From positions 542,985 through 606,984 of the forward strand of contig NMRB01000074.1 in the NCBI GenBank assembly GCA_002633025.1: 64,000 nucleotides of DNA, written 5' to 3'. This document shows, one piece after another, positions 56,801 through 64,000 of the stretch; the first letter of the stretch is position 1; the number at the start of each line of letters is the position of its first letter. Under the pieces are notes generated by a model. The model ran no database searches. It was not told where the DNA came from and saw only the letters and a program-made list of their open reading frames with translations. The stretch comes from Notospermus geniculatus. Taxonomy: Eukaryota; Nemertea; Pilidiophora; Heteronemertea; Lineidae. Position numbers and translations under genes: made by a program.

Positions 56801-59800
56801 CAAACATTCAGGTTACACAGCCGGATAATAAGCAGTTCCAATATCAGAACTTCCAGGCCCGTTCTCGGCTTGACGCCCGACTGTGGCTAGACTGTCGTCT
56901 TGCACTGGTCAAGTGCTTAGTTGGGGAAATACGAGGGATGGGTGAGGTCCGGGGCCCTGAGCGTCAGGTCAAGGTGGAGTTAAGGGATTGCAGGGAATAC
57001 TGCAAGGAAGGTGTCACAGAATCGGAGAATCTCGGCGACATCGAGATGATGGCAGAATTCCTCGTACAAGGGGCGCTACTCGATATCCTGGAAGGGAAGA
57101 CAGTTGATCGTACTCGTATGATCTTGGAGGAAGTCATAAGGTCACTTGACGGCGTGCCATGCTTGTCTATGCCAGGCCAGTTGATGAAGACAACAGCCAT
57201 GATGCAGTTGACTGACTTGCATGCTGCCGAGAAGAAAGACACTGGCAAAGATGGGAAGCCGATCACTGTGACAACACTTCAGGAATATATCGAGGCACAG
57301 AGTTTACTCCTGGAACAGGTAGGCCCATGTCTATATTGTCCTATTGACATTTTACATATTGGTACTCAGCCACCCAAGTGATCGGGTGTCTTTAGGAGTG
57401 GTAAATTGAGGGGCACCGGGTGATGGCCTTCAGCATATCAACTTTCTTCAGAGGGTCCTCTACCAGGCTCAAGCAGCAACACACCTTTCCAGAGATTTAG
57501 GGTGTTCAGTTCTGTTCTTTGTTAGATTATTACCCTGCCGTTAGGGAGGGCTACAAAAAATGTCTATAGACTCATTAGAGTGTTCCTCTCCACGGAAATC
57601 TTTAGTAAAAGGCGAAAGATTTATGCGTGGGTTTGAAGAGAAACCAGAGTACTGAAGGATGGCAGCACAGCCGATCTCATTCAAATGGCACTTAACAAAT
57701 GTTTGGTGCTGAATCTTGAAGTCAGAAAATGTTTCAGCATGCCTAATTTGTTAACAAAATTTACCAGACCTCTATAAACCACATTACCTTCTTGAAATCA
57801 GTATTGAATATTATTCTATCTATTTACTTTCCGCTTATATTCAACACCTGAATTGATTTTGGGCAATATTACGGTTGATAAATGCAGTATTCTATAAATA
57901 GCCACTTCCCCTGTACACAATTGGGTCACACAGGTGGGTCACATGACCTGAACCACAGCTGATGAATGGGTCGTTACATTGATTGCACTGTTCACACAAA
58001 AGATTGGGAGCGGGACAATGGAAATGGGGTTGTGTACTTTATACTTCTTGCTAGTGTATGCTGTTGTTGATACTATCAAGTGAAAATCTCCAAGGGGACA
58101 AAAACATAAATAAGGGATCGAGCTAATAATAGCTCAGTGACCTAATTCTGTCTGCAACCTCCCTGAAATGAATATTATATAGGCCAAATACTGACGATTA
58201 CTGAACATAAAGTACAATGACAGTTAAATCAACAAAATAAAGTTATAATTTGAAGAACAGTATCATCATTTTAAACAATTTCATTCTGTAGCAATTACAA
58301 AATCTCTTATCTATTTTTGATATTATTCAATTGTAAATCAAAAATGTCAGAAGCTGCACCAAGTCATCTCAAAAACCCAGATTGAGTCCACGACTATATT
58401 ATTTGTGTTTTGTCCCATTGTGTTTTTTCAGATGAAACAACTTGGAGAGGAGATTGAGTACCATTACGCTGACAAGGAGAGTGGTAGCCACCCCCTCGCT
58501 ACCCCAGTCTCCCCTGTACAGAACATCTACCTTCCCCATATCCTCCCTCTTACCCAAGTCAAGCTCAGGATTGGACATGCTATTGCTAGGAATGCTGCTA
58601 AAGAGGCTAATGCTAGGTATGCCACCTCCTTTTGGTGCAGTAGCCCATGAAGAGAGGTCACAAACACTTGAATTCCCTTTGAACACTTTGTCGATTTTGA
58701 AAATCTGAAGGGGATGGAATAATCATATCCTCAGAAGTTATTTGCCCTTGTTCATTTCAGTGGTAAGGAAGTGACAGCAGAACAGTGGGCGAGTGCTCTT
58801 GGCATTCTAAACACAGCTCTTGAACTCAGTAAGCTCAACAGCAGACGACAGGCCAACCTGGAGGCTGACATTCTCCTTACTATAGGTAAGTGTCTCTTAA
58901 AATCTCATCAGAGGTATAGTCACCATTTGGGATCGCATCAACGTCACATCCTCTGAGACTTTGAAATCATTTTTTTTCAGGTAAAGCCCAGAGGCAGTTG
59001 TTCAACATTGGTCATTACCACCCGAGGGCTGTTGTGAACACTTTACTGGCTGCGATAAAGACAAGTTTCCTAAATGATCACGACTTAGGGTAAGACCATA
59101 GGTTTATTATCTTTTGGAAGTATGCTCCAGTTTGTATAGGATTGTGGCAGAACCCAGTTGAGTAATGTTGGTTTTCATGTTTGGGGTGTCCATGTGGCAC
59201 CTCTCTTGTCGGAGTGGTGTAGGAGTCATATCCACCTGTCATTTCGCATGTAGTGGGTTCAATTCCCAGCACACGCTCCGCTCTGATCTTTTTCTTCCTG
59301 CTTTACACATTACCAACTGTTTTGTCATGTTTAATGCTCAGCTTGTCCTTCGTTTGGACTCTTCCAGATTGATTCGTCAAGCCTACCTCGAGATGGCACT
59401 CGTTTACCTTGCCAGTAGTGGTATTGTACCAATGGCAAGAGAAGAGTCGTCCATTACTTTGGATTACGTGAGTGATGCTGGAAGTGGTGAGGATATCAGT
59501 GGCAGTGCAAGCCCAACACGCAGGAGGGTCAAGAAGTATCCGGTAAGTTGACTGAAGGGTGATTGCCAAAGTTCCTCATACTAAGCTGTGAAACTGAGTG
59601 ACACCATCCAAATGTAGTCACTGTAAAGACACACAGTCCAAAGTATTGTAAACATTAAATGTTATCGGTATTAATTTTCTATACTTCAACTTTACTCTCT
59701 TAGAGCAAAAAAGACGTTCGAAGGAAGAAGGAGGAACAGTTAACTGATATTGAAAAGGACCGCCGTGCTGCTTGGGTGGCCATCAGATGTGCTGCTTCTG

Positions 59801-62590
59801 CTGGCAGCGCCCAGAGGAGCCGGATGCTGCTGATGGGCAACACGGCTGTCACAACCCAACCTCTGAGTGCCCAGGCCAGGAATGATATCCCTGACTTCAC
59901 CATTCTGGATCTGATTGGTTCATATGTGCTGGGGGAGAAGAAGAGGGTCTTCAAAGGTGAGACATAGATAGAGTGGAACCTCCCATAGTGGAGACCAAAA
60001 ATTCAGTCTCAATTGGTCATTTCTTTTCATTTTGAACTCTGCGATCACGGGACACCTCACAGTTAAGGGCAGCATTTGTCAGTCCCAATAATATCCTTAA
60101 TAGAGAGGTTGTTGTAGACTACTGTTTGTCCTAAAATGAGCTAGTTATGTGATAATTGAAAGTACTTTGTCGTTGGTGTTCAGATGCTATTGAAGAAGCA
60201 CTTTCCACCATGCCAGAAGCCCAGGAACAACAGAAGGTGGAGACGTACGAAGAACAAATAGAAAGAGCCAAGAATTCTGCTGAAGATCTCAGCTGGGTAC
60301 ATTTGTTAGGTATGTGATTGAGCTCACGTTCAAATGGAAATAATGAAAGAGGATTAGACCAAGGGAGTTGAGTTGGTTACTTGAAATGACCGGCAAATGA
60401 CCAGGGGTGAAAATGTAAAAGGTCGTGATCAAGACTGGATCATTTGTCGTGTAGGAAACTCTACTGTTACAGAATACATGTACATGTACTCTAGAGTCCT
60501 TTTTTTGGGATTTCAGGCTATCAATCCCTACTGCAAAGAATCTGTAACACATCGACTGTTTCCGTGGCTGCTGACAGACAAAAGAGAGTCGAAGATGGAG
60601 ACGAGGATCCAGGTGACCTTGGACCAGAGTTTGACCTTGGCTTCATCGCACATTCACAGTTCGACACTAGCGTTAACCATGACGTTGTGAGGTCTCCACT
60701 ATACAGTGGCGTGTGGGCATTGAGACTGAACCATATGCACAATTTCCTCTCTCAGAACCTCACTGTGAGTACAACTATGTTTCACTTTTTGGCAATTCAC
60801 GCTTCCTTCACAACCTTGTTATCTTTCCCGTGAGTCAAGTGAACAAGATTCAAAAAGTGCCTCTCATTCAACATGGGAAGGATTAGAAAATGACTCCAAT
60901 ATCATTGAAGTTCATGAAGTACATGTCAGAGGTTGCATTATTGATTTCTTTCTAGTTGTATGCTGCAAGTTGCTGTGCCACCTATCCACCAGCGACAGTG
61001 GACCTTCCAATACCAGACGGCGGTGTTGTCACTGACGTCGACGTCATCACAAAAACATATGACGACAACAGAATCACAACGTATGAGATCCCCCCAGATG
61101 GCAGTGCTCTGGAGGTCGCGTTCCCACCAGGCACCAGAGAAGACTGTCACAAACCTGTGGAGAAACCTCTTGTTCAGCCTTCGTCCCCAGAATTGTGCCT
61201 ACAGTGGTATCAACCTTCGTTACAAGAAGTCGACGTCGTTAACGCAGAGACTGGGAAACTGGACAGAAATGTTGTGCTATGTTATGCCATTAATAAAAAG
61301 GCCGAGAGGGCAAGTGGTTCTGCCGCAACGGGAATGCAGTGTTCTATGATCTGGGTGTCATTAGCTCAACTTATGGACTTGCATGACAGGTGAGGTTTAT
61401 AGGCAGGCACCAAGTGGTTCGTTTTTTAACCTCCAAAACATCTTGAACCTCCAATGGCTAAAGTTGCTATGGCTTACGGTCATTGTTCTCACAGAGTGGA
61501 GTGTAGTCTGAAGGCAAAGTAACCGCTGACCATGTATTTCTGCCAAGACAAGTTATCAGGTGTATGGCTACTGGTAAATGGTGACGATCAGACACAAACT
61601 AGCTACATTTTGGTCCATATATATCAATTCTCTGTTTCAGGTTATCTGTCCTAACACAGAGGGCTGAGATTTCTCTCCTAGATAAACCGCCCCCAACCAA
61701 GAAGGAACCTTCCCAAACCCCAGCTCCGACGACCAGCAAGGCAAAGAAAGCAGCAAGGATCAAGGCATTGTCACCCAAAGTCAAGAAAGATGAACACTTG
61801 GAGGTAGGAGTTCCTTACCATCAAAAACAAGCGTCACATCGCCAATGATGGATGTCAGCAATGGAAAAATATGTTGTATTTCATTCAATGTATTTGAATG
61901 ATTTTTGCTTTAGTTTCCCTCTTTTGGATCAATGCCAAGTCCCAATAATGTACAAGTGTTGTCAGTGTGATCAAATCCAGGAATCTAGCAAATGAATCCA
62001 TTGTTACCAAAACCCACAGGAACTTTGTATTGTACTTCAAATATCAGAGTTCATTTTCTCTGTTTTTCAGGCTTTGTTGAAGCAGTGCATGAATGATGCT
62101 CAGACTTTGTTTGGTGTCATTCTGGAGAAGGGTGAGGAGGAGAAGTTACCGGAGACGGTTTCCCCCACGGCAGGTGCTGCAACACTCGCTGCTCCCGCCC
62201 CATCAGATACCGAAGCAAAATCAGCTGTAAGTACATGTATACAAATGTTAAAAGCTGAGTGTATTTGTACTTTCGGGGCTGCTTAGCAATCTGAAATGCT
62301 TCTCAATGGTCATACATGTACATGTACTGCACATTTTGTCAGTTTTACATGGTACAGTTTGTAGATCTTTGATCCGCATGCATCATGCCATACACTATCC
62401 TATATACATGTACTTTGAGGGTAGATACAACACATGATCCATCCAATTTTCAACTCTTTTGCAGATTCCCTTTGATGTGACCAAGGCAAACATCTACAAC
62501 TTTGAACATCTCTTTGACCCGAGCTTTGGTGAAATTCTGAGGGGTACTGATCTACTTCAGTGGCTACTCAAACTTTTCCCAACACTATAA
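35855..62590 (+). CDS. CFAP54: Cilia- and flagella-associated protein 54 (CFAP54), ~59 coding exons
   Basis: CFAP54 is a very large scaffold of the C1d projection of the ciliary central pair, working with CFAP46, CFAP74 and CFAP221; its loss in mice gives immotile or abnormal cilia. I traced 59 exons with continuous phase, about 3,382 residues (human about 3,096). Hallmarks are ADALFELWNKYESRLP near the N terminus, LMSLGHSSRVVEYLLWASMC, STLYTAVCQCYFDC and FESRRKPKG. A fibronectin type III-like module is encoded by exons 18-19 (VAWYRIFCRAARG, then LIPSERYVFAVAAYTAEG). The rest is mainly helical, with polar lysine-rich linkers (DKENRDSKDKDQ). The start ATG 35855 is chosen because an in-frame stop lies at 35816, but splicing from an upstream exon is possible. 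All introns are GT-AG as read. AATAAA follows at 63313. Confidence 0.95.
36076..36155. repeat. AGGCCTA/ACCGGTA simple repeat in CFAP54 intron 1
   Basis: Short runs of TAGGCCTA and CTACCGGTA alternate. Similar AGGCCT runs occur at 35549-35567. Confidence 0.75.
38113..38314. mobile_element. ~200-bp MITE in CFAP54 intron 7
   Basis: CATGAGGAACCC at 38113-38124 recurs inverted as GGGTTCCTCATG at 38303-38314. Inner segments are loosely inverted too: GCTGCGAGCGGTTGTA against the inverse of TACAACCAGTCACAGC. An old DNA-transposon derivative is likely. Confidence 0.6.
40375..40422 (+). other. CFAP54: Candidate optional CFAP54 exon (48 nt, frame-neutral)
   Basis: An acceptor (TTTTTCACAG) and donor (ATG|GTATGA) bound 48 bases. 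They open in phase 1 and close in phase 1, encoding ASGISDQRMLDTRQTY in frame between exons 11 and 12. It could be a constitutive exon that I treat as optional, or chance. Confidence 0.45.
40673..40750 (+). mobile_element. SINE fragment
   Basis: A decayed copy of the tRNA-derived SINE seen at 16199. It keeps GGGTTCGAATCCC (perfect B box) and CACTGTGGCGTGAGAC, then stops matching. It lies in CFAP54 intron 11. Confidence 0.7.
41800..41824. repeat. CTTGAT microsatellite
   Basis: Four tandem units of CTTGAT in CFAP54 intron 14. Confidence 0.9.
49367..49375 (+). other. CFAP54: Candidate 9-nt micro-exon of CFAP54
   Basis: CATTTTAG|GATGAGCAG|GTATGC is a complete acceptor-exon-donor in phase 0 (Asp-Glu-Gln) between exons 48500-48562 and 50092-50196. 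Such a short match may be chance. Confidence 0.3.
50216..50285 (+). mobile_element. tRNA-like SINE head
   Basis: GGATGGCGCAGGGG resembles an A box and GATTCAGTCC a B box at tRNA-like spacing. It lies in a CFAP54 intron and is not a functional tRNA by eye. Confidence 0.4.
52244..52316 (+). mobile_element. tRNA-like SINE head
   Basis: GTGGCCTAGTGCAG is followed about 45 bp later by AGTTTCAATTCC, resembling polymerase III A and B boxes. It lies in a CFAP54 intron. Confidence 0.35.
55490..55531 (+). other. CFAP54: Candidate optional CFAP54 exon (42 nt, frame-neutral)
   Basis: TTGTACAG|GATTAATAGCC...TTGT|GTGAGT enters in phase 1 and leaves in phase 1, adding GLIAPGQPVDSDYL between the exons ending 55208 and starting 56341. 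Good splice sites, but no other support. Confidence 0.45.
55640..55860. repeat. Local repeat cluster with hairpin
   Basis: GATCTGTGAAT...CCCCA.CAATCACCAG is repeated three or so times. The segment 55731-55755 is inverted at 55773-55798, forming a stem of about 25 bp. It lies in a CFAP54 intron. Confidence 0.7.
59203..59272 (+). mobile_element. tRNA-like SINE head
   Basis: It begins GGAGTGGTGTAGGAG and ends CACACGCTCC, which can partly pair as an acceptor stem. GGTTCAATTCC is a perfect B box. It sits in a CFAP54 intron and is more likely a SINE head or tRNA pseudogene than a working tRNA, since no clear cloverleaf is visible. Confidence 0.5.
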
Positions 62591-64000
62591 GGAGGAATAC
62601 AGAAGGACACCAACTCTGTTTGTACCTCCCCCAGATATGTCTACAGGTTACTGCAAAGGATTTTCTGGACTCAGGATGTGAGAATCCTAGATCCGTCCAT
62701 CTACATTAAAGTCACTGTCACAGGATATTTTGGATGTACTCTACATATTTCTCACATTGCTTCAAAACTTTTGAGTGTGTTTTTAGAAATGGACCTGAAA
62801 CAATGATATCCGAACCAATCATCAGTACGATGAATGTGATAAACGAACATGGAAAGAAAATTGTGATATGGTGGAAAATATTTTCACTGACGTTTGCTTT
62901 GGTTGATTTCCATAGCTAGAAAATATCCGTCCAAAATCTTTAAACTGGCTTTCCACTTCTTATTTTTTTGATTCTTCAGAGCTCTCCAATGGGAGCTTCA
63001 AAAGCAAATTGGAAAGTATCAACACTGTCAGAACAATACTATCATTCTCAATAACAAATTGACATGGGACCATCACATGAATGGTTTCCTGTACATTCCT
63101 ACTCCATGGATTCATCAAACAGCGAAGAGATGTAAGCTTCTTCCGAATTGCAAATTCATGAACTCAAACAAAGCTGTATTGACTATTTACAGTTAATTTA
63201 TTATTTACAAGCTTCCTTTTTACATTTCTGAAGAAATGCTGTTTGATTTTCAAAGTTTTTACAAAAAACAGTTGTAGCTTTATCATAAATAATAAATATT
63301 ATTTACAATTACAATAAATAAAGACTCATTCTTCTATTCTTGACGTAATTTGCACTTTTATGACTATTTCAAATACCAATACCAGAAATTTATGTGTTAT
63401 GTTGAGAAGACAAAACTCCAAAGTACCAAAACCTGGTCAGAAGTTTAAGAAGATTTTCCTGGGTAAAGAAAGAAGATAGAACATGTAGAAAAAGAATGAG
63501 GTGAGAACCCAGGAAAAGTCCACTACATGTATGGAACATGGTTCACTGGGGCTCAACTATCTCATACAGAGAATCACTTACAGCAGGGAAAGAGTGATTC
63601 TGTATTTATTCAGGGAATAACGCCATAAAGGAAGAAGAAAAGGAAGATTTGGATTTATATCCATCAGTCAAGAAGAAACTTCATGAGAATTCATTTCAAT
63701 CATTTTAAACAAAAGTATATTAAGACTGCATGCAAAAAGTTGTAAAAGTAAGTTACACAAATTGAATATTAATATCTTTACAAGAACATTTTAATTTAAG
63801 TTCATAGAATAGAAATTCTTTGGTGAATCCTTGGATAAACATCTGTTAAGCAGGAGATGAACAGCAACAGACAACAGGTCAGAAACATTCACATTTTACA
63901 TACATGTATGTATCCTGCATAACAATCACACAAGCCAACAACATACAAACGCACAATCACTCCAATTTCAACCATGCACATGGACTAAGATGGAAAAATG
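62591..64000. other. CFAP54 3' UTR and downstream sequence
   Basis: AATAAA motifs at 63313-63318 and 63317-63322 probably end the CFAP54 transcript, giving a 3' UTR of about 730 bases. Beyond that I see no coding exon or repeat. Confidence 0.5.
63313..63322 (+). other. Poly(A) signals for CFAP54
   Basis: Two overlapping AATAAA hexamers in an AT-rich stretch, 720 bp after the stop. Confidence 0.5.

Larger units (their letters stand above)
54493..62590 (+). other. CFAP54: CFAP54 exon map, exons 44-59
   Basis: Exons: 54493-54653, 54815-54933, 55038-55208, 56341-56533, 56751-57318, 58432-58616, 58761-58885, 58981-59089, 59368-59542, 59704-59956, 60184-60309, 60517-60764, 60956-61389, 61641-61803, 62071-62226, 62465-62590. 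The stop TAA is at 62588-62590 after LLKLFPTL. Intron 55209-56340 holds a candidate optional exon (55490-55531) and a repetitive hairpin. Intron 57319-58431 (1.1 kb) shows nothing recognisable. Confidence 0.9.

Noticed and set aside
59203-59272. Functional tRNA gene
   Set aside because: Perfect B box but no convincing anticodon arm; the neighbouring SINE heads favour a retroposon.

Overview
This is eukaryotic nuclear DNA with intron-split genes, GT–AG splice sites, long introns and many short inverted-repeat transposons. The gene set (porcupine, muskelin, a PSTPIP-type F-BAR protein, KLHDC8, CFAP54, RAB7, MIC19) and the very frequent octamers TACATGTA, TACCGGTA and TAGGCCTA suggest a marine invertebrate deuterostome. 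An echinoderm is my best guess; this is inference from style, not proof.

I rebuilt seven protein-coding genes by hand, joining exons with compatible phases and comparing the products with remembered families. In order they are RAB7 (+, 3144-5582), MIC19/CHCHD3 (-, 9063-11680), a KLHDC8-type kelch protein (+, 12464-14442), porcupine PORCN (-, 18079-20342), an SH3-less PSTPIP F-BAR protein (+, 21448-26745), muskelin MKLN1 (-, 30135-35335, first exon missing) and CFAP54 (+, 35855-62590, about 59 exons and 3,380 residues). The strands alternate strictly, giving three divergent pairs (MIC19/KLHDC8, PORCN/PSTPIP, MKLN1/CFAP54) and three convergent pairs. The genes serve unrelated housekeeping, signalling and ciliary roles: late-endosome traffic, mitochondrial cristae, Wnt acylation, membrane curvature, CTLH ubiquitin ligase and the ciliary central pair. 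Nothing suggests an operon or a dedicated new pathway.

Gene-free stretches and introns hold short DNA transposons. These are a 378-bp element with an 8-bp target duplication, two copies of a MITE carrying TGACGTCA (CRE) sites, a foldback of about 1.06 kb inside MIC19, several 90-200 bp palindromic elements, and tRNA-like SINE heads. Two single N characters (19374, 35829) appear to hide missing sequence: the middle of PORCN and the first exon of muskelin. The last exon of the KLHDC8 gene carries a one-base frameshift relative to the family. I found no viral, toxin, CRISPR or prokaryotic content, and no convincing undescribed system. The most interesting leads are the CRE-carrying MITE family, the foldback elements, the frame-neutral optional exons and micro-exons of CFAP54, and a GC-AG intron in muskelin.
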